Below, piece after piece: positions 1-7,483 of a stretch of DNA of 11,839 nt. The stretch is from an uncultured Verrucomicrobiales bacterium (GTDB lineage Bacteria > Verrucomicrobiota > Verrucomicrobiia > Limisphaerales > JACDHS01): the NCBI GenBank assembly GCA_937983475.1, contig CALJZV010000555.1, forward strand, positions 1-11,839, in the 5' to 3' direction. Made by a program: the position numbers and the translations under genes. Below the pieces are notes generated by a model. That model was not told where the DNA came from, did not search any database, and saw only the letters and a program-made list of their open reading frames with translations. Each line of letters starts with the position of its first letter. The stretch's first letter is position 1.

Positions 1-609
1 AATAAAGGAGTCCTTCTCCACCGTGATCCAGAAGTTTTGCTTTTCGGTCAGCCCGCGAGCGGTGGGAGCCAGTTCGGTCAGGGGCTTGCCCTCGCAGGTG
101 CCTTTATAATTCACCACGGCGATGTCGCCGGTCTGTAGTTCGCGCGGGACAGTCTCAAAATTGGCCTGACGCTCGCGCAGCATCTCGATGGCGCGGTCCA
201 CGTCGGCTTCGGTCACATTGGCCTTTTCCTTGGCCAGCGGAATGCCCTTGTATTCCGGGAGCTCAAACTCGGGCGCGGTCTCGACCGTCACGGCAAATTG
301 ATAAGGCTGGCCCTTGGCGAATTGAATCTCCTCGACGTCGGGCGAGCCGACGACGGAGAGCTTCTGCTCCTTGACGGCCTGCTGGTAGCCTTCGCGGGTG
401 AGCTTGGATTTTACTTCATCGAGAATCTGGCTTTCGTAACGCTTGGCCACCATGTCTTTGGGCGCTTTGCCGGGGCGGAATCCCGGCAGGGCAGCCTGGC
501 GTTGAAAGTCCCGCGTGATGGTCTCGAAGGCTTCATTGACTTTTTCAGCTCCAACTTCAACGCGGAGCAATTTTTTGCACGGGGCCAGATTTTCAACGGT
601 TACATTCAC
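1..609 (-). CDS. tig: Trigger factor, N-terminal part (truncated by window edge)
   Basis: Ribosome-associated chaperone and peptidyl-prolyl isomerase that meets nascent chains at the exit tunnel. The 203 visible codons run off the left edge; the family is usually about 430-450 residues. Residues 1-110 form the ribosome-binding domain, with the signature GFRPGKAP at residues 43-50, the same position as the ribosome-docking loop of the E. coli protein. Residues from about 160 (QTGDIAVVNYKG) begin the FKBP-like isomerase domain. The start is GTG at 609, because AAAGG lies 7 bases upstream; the in-frame TTG at 615 is too close to that site. The substrate-binding C-terminal domain is outside the window. 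The P-type ATPase gene lies 88 bases upstream on the same strand, but nothing suggests a functional link. In many bacteria clpP and clpX follow tig; that cannot be checked here. Confidence 0.95.
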   Translation of the reverse strand, partial: MNVTVENLAPCKKLLRVEVGAEKVNEAFETITRDFQRQAALPGFRPGKAPKDMVAKRYESQILDEVKSKLTREGYQQAVKEQKLSVVGSPDVEEIQFAKGQPYQFAVTVETAPEFELPEYKGIPLAKEKANVTEADVDRAIEMLRERQANFETVPRELQTGDIAVVNYKGTCEGKPLTELAPTARGLTEKQNFWITVEKDSFI

Positions 610-697
610 AGACAAACCTTTCAATGGGGCGCAACATCGCGCCGAATTAACGTGATCTACCTTGCCGGGCGGAACCGCTCCTCAAGGGCTGAAAAAG

Positions 698-3472
698 CTA
701 TGTTTTGGCCAACCCCGCGTCAAGTCTGGCATCGGGTGGATTTGAGCCTGATTCTGAAGCCACTGAATATTGTCGTCCGAAGCGGATCCATTTTTCCAGG
801 CCCACGGCGGAATACGCCAGAAGACCGACGCCGCCGATGCGGATCCAGGCTTCGGCGGGAATCGGCGCCGAGTGGAACAACCGGTTCATCAGGGGCGCAT
901 AAGTGAAAAGCCATTGCGCTGTGACCATGGCCGCGATGCCCGCGAGCATCCAGCGGTTGGAAAAGACGCCGATGGACATCATGGAGCGGGTGAGCGACCG
1001 GCAGTTGAGCAGGTAGAAGATTTCCACCACGACGATGGTGTTGATGACGATGGTGCGCGCCTGCTCGAGGGTTGCCCCGTTTTTCTGTTCCCACAGGAAC
1101 AGGCCGATTCCTCCGGCCAGCAGGATGAGCGTCACCAGGCCTGTCCTCATGAACAAGGGAAATGTCATAATTGGCTGCTTGGGATCGCGAGGTGGACGCA
1201 GCATGAGGTCTTTTTCCTTGGGCTCAAAGACAAGGAACATGCCCAGCATGACGGCCGTGGCCAGATTGACCCAGAGCAACTGCACAGGGAGCGCGGGTAG
1301 TGACAGGCCTGCCAATATGGAGAACAAAAGAATCAATCCCTCGCCGGCGTTGGTGGGGACGGTCCAGATGATGAACTTGGTCAGGTTGTCGAAAACGCCC
1401 CGGCCTTCCTCCACGGCGGCCTCGATGGAGGCAAAGTTGTCATCGGTCAGGAGCATGTCCGCCGCGCCCTTGGAGACATCGGTGCCCGTAATACCCATGG
1501 CGATCCCAATGTTGGCGCTCTTGAGGGCGGGGGCGTCGTTCACGCCGTCGCCGGTCATGGCAACGATGTGACCGCGGTTTTGCAGCGCCTTGACCAACCG
1601 TAGCTTTTGCTCGGGCGCCACGCGCGCGAAGACTGAGGCGCGCTCGGCCACACCGGGCAATTTTTCGTCAGGGATCGTCTCCAGTTCGCGCCCGGTTACG
1701 GCCACCAGTTCCCTGCCTTCGCCCAATCCGATTTGCCGGGCAATCGCTTTCGCTGTCAGCACATGATCACCGGTGATCATCTTGACTTGCACGCCGGCCG
1801 ACTGGCAGCGGCGAATCGCGGCGATGACTTCCTTGCGCGGCGGATCAATCATGGCTTGCAGTCCCAGGAACGTCAGCCCTTCGGCCACGTCGCCGTGATT
1901 CAATTGACTGTGGTGCGCGGGCATTTCCCTCTTGGCGACGGCCAAAACCCGCAAACCACGCGAGGCCATGTCATCGGCAACCGCGCGGATTTGCTCGCGG
2001 TCAATGGTTTGTAAGGTTCCATCTGCTCCGAGCACATGGCTGCATCGGTCCAAAATTTTCTCGGTGGCGCCCACCTTGTAAATGATGCGGGGTTCGGTTT
2101 CGCCGGCGAAGTGCAAGGTGGCGCGAAACTGATGTTCGGACTCGAAGGGGATCGCATCAACCCGGGGAAATCGCCCCTCGGATGTCAAACCGGCCTTCTG
2201 GGCGGCAACGATCAAGGCGGCCTCGGTGGGATCCCCCTCGACTTTCCAGCGCCCGTCGGCTTGCACCAGTTGCGAGTCATTGCAGAACAGTCCCGCTGTG
2301 AGGCATTCGGCCAGGGCCTTTTGCGCCAAGGGATCAATTTTCTGATGATTATGGCGAAATTCACCCGAGGATTCATAACCGCCACCGGTCACGGTGTAGC
2401 GCTGGCCGCCGGCAAAAATTTCCTGCACGGTCATCTGGTTTTCCGTCAGGGTGCCGGTCTTGTCGGAGCAGATCACCGTGGTGCTGCCCAATGTTTCCAC
2501 CGCAGGCAGCTTGCGGATGATGGCGCGGCGCTTGGCCATGCGGGCCACCCCAATGGCCAGCGTGATGGTGACCGCCGCGGGCAATCCCTCGGGAATGGCG
2601 CCCACCGCCAGCGCGACGGCGGCCATGAACATTTCCACCAGTTGCCCGCCGCGCAGCAGGCCAATGGCGAAGGTCATCCCGGCCAATGCCAGAATGGCCC
2701 ACAGCAGCAGTTTGCTGAACTGCTCGATTTTGCGTGTCAGCGGCGTGGCCAGATCCACCTGCTCGGCAATCAGCCACGCGATGCGCCCCGCCTCGGTTCG
2801 GTCGCCTGTGGCCCAGACCACGCCTTCGGCCTGTCCATAAGTGACAAGCGTGCCGGCGAAGGCCAGGTTTTTACGATCGGCCAGCACCGTGTCCAAGGCC
2901 AGGGGACTGGAATGCTTTTGAACAGGTACCGATTCGCCGGTCAGCGCCGACTCGTCCACCTGGAGGCTGCGGACATGAAAGAGCCGCAAATCCGCTGGCA
3001 CCTTGTCTCCAGATTGCAGCAGCACCACGTCGCCGGGAACCAGTTCCTCGGAACGCACGCGGAGCCTCTTGTTGTCTCGGCGCACGGTGGCCTCGGTGAC
3101 CACCAACCGGGTCAGGGCCTCGATGGCTTTTTCCGCCTTGGCTTCCTGCAAGTAACCGACAACGGCGTTGACGAACACCACGGCGAAAATCACGCCCGCG
3201 TCCACATACTCCTCGAGGTAAAGGGTGATGCCGGTGGCCGCCAGCAAAATGTAAAGCAGCGGTTGGTGGAATTGCAGCAGGAAGCGCTTGAGCTCGCTCA
3301 TTCGCTTCCGGGGTGTCAGACGGTTGGGGCCGAATTTGTCCAATCGCGCCTTGGCCTCGGACTGAGTCAATCCGTGCTTCAGGTTGGCGTCCAAGAGTTG
3401 GACCACCTCCTCGGTCTGCAATTGATGCCAGTTGCCCGGAGATAATTTTGCCGGAGGAGTGAATGTGCGCAT
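698..3472 (-). CDS. P2-type cation-transporting P-type ATPase (SERCA/PMR1-like)
   Basis: Membrane pump of 924 residues that couples ATP hydrolysis through an aspartyl-phosphate intermediate to cation export. The order is complete: N-terminal cation-ATPase domain (about 12-80), actuator domain with LTGES at 177-181, M4 ion-site motif IPEGLP at 293-298, phosphorylation motif DKTGT at 337-341 (D337), nucleotide-binding motif KVGAT at 466-470, TGD at 567-569, hinge GDGVNDAP at 641-648, then M5-M10 from about 700. M5 has N708 and E711, matching SERCA N768 and E771. M6 has N736 and T739, but A740 replaces the shared calcium ligand D800. The ion is therefore uncertain: Ca2+, Na+, Mn2+ or another. 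I recall bacterial pumps such as mycobacterial CtpF in this subgroup. It lies 13 bases downstream of the Usp gene, so co-transcription is likely. No strong ribosome binding site precedes the ATG, which fits translation following the upstream gene. The C-terminal tail of about 25 residues is polar. Confidence 0.95.
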   Translation of the reverse strand: MRTFTPPAKLSPGNWHQLQTEEVVQLLDANLKHGLTQSEAKARLDKFGPNRLTPRKRMSELKRFLLQFHQPLLYILLAATGITLYLEEYVDAGVIFAVVFVNAVVGYLQEAKAEKAIEALTRLVVTEATVRRDNKRLRVRSEELVPGDVVLLQSGDKVPADLRLFHVRSLQVDESALTGESVPVQKHSSPLALDTVLADRKNLAFAGTLVTYGQAEGVVWATGDRTEAGRIAWLIAEQVDLATPLTRKIEQFSKLLLWAILALAGMTFAIGLLRGGQLVEMFMAAVALAVGAIPEGLPAAVTITLAIGVARMAKRRAIIRKLPAVETLGSTTVICSDKTGTLTENQMTVQEIFAGGQRYTVTGGGYESSGEFRHNHQKIDPLAQKALAECLTAGLFCNDSQLVQADGRWKVEGDPTEAALIVAAQKAGLTSEGRFPRVDAIPFESEHQFRATLHFAGETEPRIIYKVGATEKILDRCSHVLGADGTLQTIDREQIRAVADDMASRGLRVLAVAKREMPAHHSQLNHGDVAEGLTFLGLQAMIDPPRKEVIAAIRRCQSAGVQVKMITGDHVLTAKAIARQIGLGEGRELVAVTGRELETIPDEKLPGVAERASVFARVAPEQKLRLVKALQNRGHIVAMTGDGVNDAPALKSANIGIAMGITGTDVSKGAADMLLTDDNFASIEAAVEEGRGVFDNLTKFIIWTVPTNAGEGLILLFSILAGLSLPALPVQLLWVNLATAVMLGMFLVFEPKEKDLMLRPPRDPKQPIMTFPLFMRTGLVTLILLAGGIGLFLWEQKNGATLEQARTIVINTIVVVEIFYLLNCRSLTRSMMSIGVFSNRWMLAGIAAMVTAQWLFTYAPLMNRLFHSAPIPAEAWIRIGGVGLLAYSAVGLEKWIRFGRQYSVASESGSNPPDARLDAGLAKT

Positions 3473-3485
3473 TGACGAACCCGTT

Positions 3486-4910
3486 TTAAAGTTCCGGTGG
3501 ACGCACCAGCATTATGGGGCGCCGGGCATGGCGCACGACCTCGTCGGCCACCGAACCCACAATGGCTTTGCTGACGCTCCCGCGCTGGCGCGCTCCCATG
3601 CAGATGATCTGTGCCCCGAACCGCTCCGCTGCCTGGCAGATGGCCTCGGGCACATTTTTTGACTCGATGACTTCGACCTGGGTTTCGATGCCGCGCGCCA
3701 CGGCCTCCATCGGGGCGAGCCTTCTTAATTGGGCCAGTGCCGCCGCCTTCTGGTTCAAATGCTCGCGACGGGTAGCACCCTTTCTTTGATAGTGCGGCAC
3801 CGTTGGGCCGGGAGGCACGAAGGGCTCCATGACATGAATCAAACGCACCACGCCTCCCTGGGTAAGCATCGAGTACGCCTGGGGCACGGCCCAGTTTCCC
3901 GCCTCCGAAAAATCGGTGGCCACCAACGTGCGGCGCGTTTCAGGAATGCGTGGCGTTTCGCCACCGCGCATGGCCGTCATGGGCACGACAGCGATGTTCA
4001 TCGGAGAGTGGCGCAAAATATCGCGGGAAACCGAGCCCAGCCAGAAACGGCTCATGCCTTCCCGCTGATGGGTGCCCACGACAATCAAGTCGGCGTCTTC
4101 CTCGGCAGCCATCCGCGTCAATCTAGTGCCCACACGGCCCCAGCCTGGGGCGACGCGCACCCGAACCTTTTCCCTGCCCAGCACCTCTGCGGCGCGCTCC
4201 AGCAACTCGCGCTCCAACACCTCCTGCACTTCCGGCGGGTTCTCCACCAGGGAAATGCGCCCGGTTAATCCCAGGCGCCGATGCTCCTCCGGCGGCCAGT
4301 CCACATAAGCCAAAGTGACCTCACACGGCCCAATTTTCTCCAGTTCCTTGATCCACGAAAGCGCGGCTCTGGAACTGACCGTGAAATCGGTTCCGATGAA
4401 AACCTTCAACGGCTTTTTTCCGGAAATCCACCGTTGCAACCGCTGGGCATCGCGCACCACAAGTGTGGGCACGGTGGCGGTCTCCGCCGTGCGTTCAGCC
4501 ACGCTGCCAATCAGCCACCGCTCGGGCGCCCTGCGCACAACGGAACTCACAATCAACATGGGGGCGTTATGCACTTGTGCCTGCATCACCAGAGTTTCAT
4601 AGGGGGAGCCTCCCAAAACCCGCGTCTCCAGTTTGGCTCCGGACGCCGCGAGCCTGTCGGCTTCCAGTTGCAGCCGCTCGCGCTCGGGCTTCGTAATTGT
4701 CTGCGGCAACTCGTTTCCACCGGCTTCCAATCCGCCTCCTTCGATCACGTGAATGAGCGTGAGCGGCAAGCCCATCCGGCTTGCCAGGGCGGCAGCCGTG
4801 TCGGCCGCCTGCCGGCAGTTTTCCGAGAAATCCGTGCCACAAATGAGGGTGTGTGAAATGGGTTTGGCCTTGCTCCTTGGTTTGGTTGGTTTTGCCATGG
4901 TTCCTTTCAT
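3486..4910 (-). CDS. Triple-domain universal stress protein (UspA family)
   Basis: Cytoplasmic protein of 474 residues built from three Usp domains in tandem: about 20-152, 167-310 and 325-470. Each opens with a beta strand ending in GTDFS-like or ATDFS-like residues (GTDFS 25-29, GTDFT 173-177, ATDFS 331-335). Each closes with a degenerate form of the ATP-binding pattern G-x2-G-x9-G-S/T. Domain 2 (GTHQ 279-282, GS 292-293) and domain 3 (GARQ 439-442, GS 452-453) keep the spacing but have Gln at the second Gly; domain 1 keeps only the distal GS (135-136). Typical Usp proteins have one or two domains. Usp proteins bind ATP or act as stress regulators, but the specific role here is unknown. The gene precedes the P-type ATPase by 13 bases and is divergent from ldhA. 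The start is ambiguous: ATG at 4910 has no ribosome binding site, while ATG at 4898 follows AAAGGA at a short 3-base spacing. Confidence 0.93.
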   Translation of the reverse strand: MKGTMAKPTKPRSKAKPISHTLICGTDFSENCRQAADTAAALASRMGLPLTLIHVIEGGGLEAGGNELPQTITKPERERLQLEADRLAASGAKLETRVLGGSPYETLVMQAQVHNAPMLIVSSVVRRAPERWLIGSVAERTAETATVPTLVVRDAQRLQRWISGKKPLKVFIGTDFTVSSRAALSWIKELEKIGPCEVTLAYVDWPPEEHRRLGLTGRISLVENPPEVQEVLERELLERAAEVLGREKVRVRVAPGWGRVGTRLTRMAAEEDADLIVVGTHQREGMSRFWLGSVSRDILRHSPMNIAVVPMTAMRGGETPRIPETRRTLVATDFSEAGNWAVPQAYSMLTQGGVVRLIHVMEPFVPPGPTVPHYQRKGATRREHLNQKAAALAQLRRLAPMEAVARGIETQVEVIESKNVPEAICQAAERFGAQIICMGARQRGSVSKAIVGSVADEVVRHARRPIMLVRPPEL

Positions 4911-4966
4911 TTTACTTATGGTAAATTAAACAGCGCAGGGCGCGCTTGCCGTTTATTGCCCTTTAG

Positions 4967-4983
4967 TCCGCAAATTTTGCGGA
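4967..4983. promoter_or_regulatory. Perfect 17-bp palindrome, candidate operator
   Basis: Two 8-base half-sites, TCCGCAAA and TTTGCGGA, are exact reverse complements around one central T. The palindrome lies 57 bases from the usp ATG and 193 bases from the ldhA ATG. Its size and symmetry fit a site for a dimeric transcription factor. The sequence does not match the FNR (TTGAT-N4-ATCAA) or Rex consensus that I know. It could also form an RNA hairpin with a very short loop, but no T-run follows, so a terminator is unlikely. Confidence 0.4.
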
Positions 4984-5015
4984 AACTTTGTCACTAATAA
5001 AATCGGGCACCTTGA

Positions 5016-5032
5016 GCCGGTTTTCAACCGGC
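5016..5032. repeat. Inverted repeat / hairpin in the ldhA upstream region
   Basis: GCCGGTT and AACCGGC are perfect 7-base inverted arms separated by TTC. It is GC-rich and lies about 143 bases before the ldhA ATG. It could be a second protein-binding site or an RNA hairpin in a long ldhA leader. No T-tract follows on either side that would make it a classical terminator. Confidence 0.4.
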
Positions 5033-5175
5033 GCAAAGCGCGCTTGGGGGAGGACAACAATTTTAGATTGGCGAACGGCAAATCACTTAAAGACTGGCTG
5101 CCGTTGTTGGCGTAATCATTTAAAAAAATTTAACTCCAGTGCTGAGAGTTTACCGCCGGATTTCACAAAACGCTT

Positions 5176-6180
5176 ATGATTGAAGCCGCCTTTTACGACG
5201 CCAAAAACTACGACCGCAAATCCTTTGCCGCCGCGGCGGGCGCCGATGGCGTTCGCTGGCGCTTTCATGATTTCAGGCTGGAAACGCAAACCGCCGCCTC
5301 CGCCCAAGGCGCTGGCGTAGTCTGCGTTTTCGTCAACGCCAAGCTCGATGAGCCCTGCCTCCAGGCCCTGGCCGCCTGCGGAGTTCGCCTGGTCGCGCTT
5401 CGATGCGCGGGCTTCAACAACGTGGACCTGAAGGCGGCGCGGTCGCTGGGTTTGAAGGTCGTACGTGTCCCGGCCTACTCGCCCCACGCCGTGGCGGAGC
5501 ATGCCGTGGGATTGTTCCTGACGCTCAACCGCAAGATTCACCGGGCCTACAACCGGGTGCGGGAGCATAATTTTTCTCTGAACGGCCTGGTCGGGTTCGA
5601 CATCGCCGACAAGACTGTCGGCATTGTCGGCACCGGCAAAATTGGCAAGGTGGCCGCGCAGATTTTTCGCGGATTCGACGCGCGGGTGATCGCGTTTGAC
5701 CCATTCCCGGACGAGGGCTGGGCGCGCGAGCGGAACATTCAGTATGTCCCCTTTGATCAACTGCTGGCCGAGTCGGACATCATTTCCCTTCACCTGCCGC
5801 TGCTGCCGGAAACGCGTCACCTGCTGCGCGCCGAGACCTTTGGCAAAATGAAAAAGGGCGTTTTCCTCATCAACACCAGCCGCGGCAAACTCATCCAGAC
5901 CCGCGCGTTGATCGACGCCCTCAAGTCCCGGCATGTCGGCGGTGTTGCCTTGGATGTTTACGAGGAGGAGGAGGGCATCTTTTTTGAAGACCATTCCGAC
6001 GAGGTGATGCAGGACGAGGTGCTGCTGCGCCTCTTGACCTTTCCCAATGTGCTGATCACCTCGCACCAGGCCTTTCTCACCGAGGAGGCATTGGCGGAAA
6101 TTGCGCGTGTCACCACCGCCAATCTGGCGGCCTTTGCCGAAGGACGCCCCTTCCTGCCTGGCACCGAGTTGAACGCGTGA
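5176..6180 (+). CDS. ldhA: D-lactate dehydrogenase, NAD-dependent (fermentative LdhA type)
   Basis: Cytoplasmic enzyme of 334 residues that reduces pyruvate to D-lactate and regenerates NAD+, usually in fermentation. It aligns along its length with E. coli LdhA as I know it, sharing ALRCAGFNNVDL at 74-85, VVRVPAYSP at 95-103 and SHQAFLTEEAL at 296-306. The Rossmann motif GTGKIG is at 152-157. The catalytic triad of the D-2-hydroxyacid dehydrogenase family is complete: R236 (in NTSRG), E265 (after DVYEE) and H297 (in TSHQAF). Length is normal. The start is supported because the first residues match the family N-terminus (FYDAKNYD), although no ribosome binding site is visible. Its control region is shared with the divergent usp-ATPase unit. 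It ends 12 bases from the convergent hydrolase gene, with no terminator hairpin in the gap. Another D-2-hydroxyacid dehydrogenase activity is possible but less likely given the close match. Confidence 0.94.
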   Translation: MIEAAFYDAKNYDRKSFAAAAGADGVRWRFHDFRLETQTAASAQGAGVVCVFVNAKLDEPCLQALAACGVRLVALRCAGFNNVDLKAARSLGLKVVRVPAYSPHAVAEHAVGLFLTLNRKIHRAYNRVREHNFSLNGLVGFDIADKTVGIVGTGKIGKVAAQIFRGFDARVIAFDPFPDEGWARERNIQYVPFDQLLAESDIISLHLPLLPETRHLLRAETFGKMKKGVFLINTSRGKLIQTRALIDALKSRHVGGVALDVYEEEEGIFFEDHSDEVMQDEVLLRLLTFPNVLITSHQAFLTEEALAEIARVTTANLAAFAEGRPFLPGTELNA

Positions 6181-6192
6181 GGAGCGCAGTCT

Positions 6193-7269
6193 TTAGAACA
6201 AATACAGATCCGCAATCTTTTTGGCCAGGCCGTCAAGCGGCGCGTTGCGGCGATTGGTCAGGATGATCACGGTGAATTGCCTCTGGGGAAACCGCTCCAG
6301 CCGAGTGGTGAAGCCGCAGGTGCTGCCGCTGTGCCAGACATGGTCGAGGCCGCGATGATTGCCGACATACCAACCGTAACCGTAGCCGGTTTCCGGCTTG
6401 TCCGTCGCCACCGTGGAGGAAAATGCCTTGGCCAATGTGGCGCGGCTGACCAGCTTGTCGGTGTAAAGCGCCTGGTCCCAGTGGAACAAATCGTTCAGGG
6501 ACGAATAAATGCCGCCATCGCCCAGCACGGCGCTGGTCAGGCTTTGGTCGCTCGGAGCAACCCCGTCCTTGTTTTTTGCAAATCCGAAGGCGCGGTTCGG
6601 CACCGAGGACACGCCCGGCACGTAAGCCAGCGTGTGGGCCATCTGGAGTGGCGAGAAAATATGCCGCTTGAGATAGGCCGGGAAGGTTTCGCCGGAAACC
6701 ACTTCCACAATCAGGGACAAAAGCGCGTAGGCGCTGTTGCTGTAATGATATTTGGCGCCCGGCGCAAACATGCCCGAAGGCTGCTTCATCACCAGGAGCA
6801 GCACATCGCGATCAGTGACCTGAAGGGTGGTGCCCTCGGGCACCAGATCCTCGTAATCCGGCATTCCGGAAGTGTGATTGAGCAGATGGCGCACTGTGAT
6901 GGCTTTGCCGTAGTCCGGGAATTCCGGGAAAAATTTCACAATCGAATCGTCAAGCGACAGCTTTCCTTTTTCCGCGAGCATCAGCACGGACATGGCGGTG
7001 AACTGCTTGCTCACCGAGGCAAGCCGGAAGTTGGTCGCGGCGCTGACCGGGATCTTTTTTTCCCTGTCGGCCATCCCGTATGTTCTGGTCAAAACGGCTT
7101 TGCCCTCGTGGATGATCATGACGGCTGCCCCTGGAGTTGCCGCGCCGTTGAATTCCGCAAATAGCGCGTCAATGGAATCCTCCCGGCTTTGATTTTCGGC
7201 GGGGGAGAGGTGGGTTGAAATGGCCAAGGCCAAAGTGGACATAAGTGCGATGAACAATGAGGATTTCAT
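6193..7269 (-). CDS. Secreted serine hydrolase of beta-lactamase class C / penicillin-binding fold
   Basis: Protein of 358 residues of the Beta-lactamase family (PF00144), which includes class C beta-lactamases, D,D-peptidases and esterases. Residues 1-24 are a Sec signal peptide: a short Lys-containing start, a hydrophobic stretch (FIALMSTLALAIS) and a likely cleavage near SPA-EN. All catalytic motifs are present: SVSK at 85-88 (nucleophile S85, K88), YSN at 176-178, and HSG at 313-315 in place of the KTG box. The HTSGMPDY motif at 132-139 is also characteristic. HSG rather than KTG, and the general sequence, favour a peptidase or esterase over a dedicated antibiotic resistance enzyme, but substrate cannot be told. 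The mature protein is probably periplasmic. No ribosome binding site is visible before the ATG. It stands alone, convergent with ldhA and downstream of tRNA-Arg on the same strand. Confidence 0.93.
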   Translation of the reverse strand: MKSSLFIALMSTLALAISTHLSPAENQSREDSIDALFAEFNGAATPGAAVMIIHEGKAVLTRTYGMADREKKIPVSAATNFRLASVSKQFTAMSVLMLAEKGKLSLDDSIVKFFPEFPDYGKAITVRHLLNHTSGMPDYEDLVPEGTTLQVTDRDVLLLVMKQPSGMFAPGAKYHYSNSAYALLSLIVEVVSGETFPAYLKRHIFSPLQMAHTLAYVPGVSSVPNRAFGFAKNKDGVAPSDQSLTSAVLGDGGIYSSLNDLFHWDQALYTDKLVSRATLAKAFSSTVATDKPETGYGYGWYVGNHRGLDHVWHSGSTCGFTTRLERFPQRQFTVIILTNRRNAPLDGLAKKIADLYLF

Positions 7270-7312
7270 TGAGAGGACATGTTTTAGACGGGCAGGTAAT
7301 TTGATTTTTGAC

Positions 7313-7388
7313 TGGTACCCCCACCAGGAATTGAACCTGGATCAACGGTTTAGGAAACCGCTGCTCTATCCATTTGAGCTATGGGGGC
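7313..7388 (-). tRNA. tRNA-Arg (anticodon CCT)
   Basis: A full 76-base cloverleaf reads on the minus strand: acceptor arms GCCCCCA and TGGGGGT, D stem GCTC/GAGC with G18-G19, anticodon stem GCGGT/ACCGT with loop TTCCTAA, a 4-base variable loop, T stem CCAGG/CCTGG with loop TTCAATT, discriminator A73 and an encoded CCA end. Anticodon CCT reads the rare arginine codon AGG. Two terminal pairs are G-U wobbles (1-72 and 27-43). An 11-bp AT-rich palindrome GTTAATTTAAC at 7404-7414, just upstream, may overlap its promoter, but I see no good -35 partner. Confidence 0.97.
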
Positions 7389-7483
7389 ATCAGGTCGTCC
7401 AAAGTTAATTTAACAATTCCAAGAGCGCGCAACACAGTGTTTTGAATCTGCACTTGCAACCCTCCAGTTCAATGAATGGATTA

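Larger units (their letters stand above)
4911..5175. promoter_or_regulatory. Divergent control region between usp-ATPase unit and ldhA
   Basis: 265 bases separate the divergent usp and ldhA starts, so promoters for both units must lie here. It is more AT-rich than the flanking genes, with runs such as gtaaattaaa near usp and catttaaaaaaattt near ldhA. It holds a perfect 17-bp palindrome and a 7-bp-stem hairpin (listed separately). I could not assign convincing -35/-10 pairs. A 63-codon open frame beginning at 4988 overlaps the ldhA start and shows no protein-like pattern, so I do not call it a gene. Confidence 0.6.

Noticed and set aside
628..643. GGCGC/GCGCC hairpin in the trigger factor leader
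   Set aside because: A 5-bp stem with a 6-base loop and no T-run; too weak in GC-rich DNA to call a terminator or attenuator.
2036..3445. 469-codon plus-strand open frame
   Set aside because: It lies antisense within the P-type ATPase gene, whose motifs are complete. Its product is Gly/His/Gln-rich with no recognisable domain, as expected of a shadow frame in GC-rich DNA.
4988..5179. 63-codon plus-strand open frame before ldhA
   Set aside because: No ribosome binding site, no protein-like pattern, and it overlaps the ldhA start. It also reads through the hairpin at 5016-5032.
5116..6066. 316-codon minus-strand open frame over ldhA
   Set aside because: The opposite strand encodes a full D-lactate dehydrogenase with all catalytic residues. 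The antisense product has no family resemblance.
6181..6192. Bidirectional terminator between the convergent ldhA and hydrolase genes
   Set aside because: The gap is only 12 bases and shows no hairpin or T-run.
6277..7164. 295-codon plus-strand open frame over the beta-lactamase-fold gene
   Set aside because: Antisense shadow; the minus strand carries the signal peptide and the SVSK, YSN and HSG motifs.
6193..7269. Antibiotic resistance beta-lactamase (AmpC)
   Set aside because: The fold is right, but the third motif is HSG rather than KTG and there is no ampR neighbour. The family is mostly peptidases and esterases, so resistance is not supported.
7313..7388. tRNA-Arg as an integration site for a genomic island
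   Set aside because: No integrase gene is adjacent and I saw no direct repeat of the tRNA 3' end in the window.
7404..7414. GTTAATTTAAC palindrome as the tRNA-Arg promoter
   Set aside because: It sits at a plausible distance for a -10 box (TAAATT on the minus strand), but I found no acceptable -35 at 16-18 bases, so I do not list it as a promoter.
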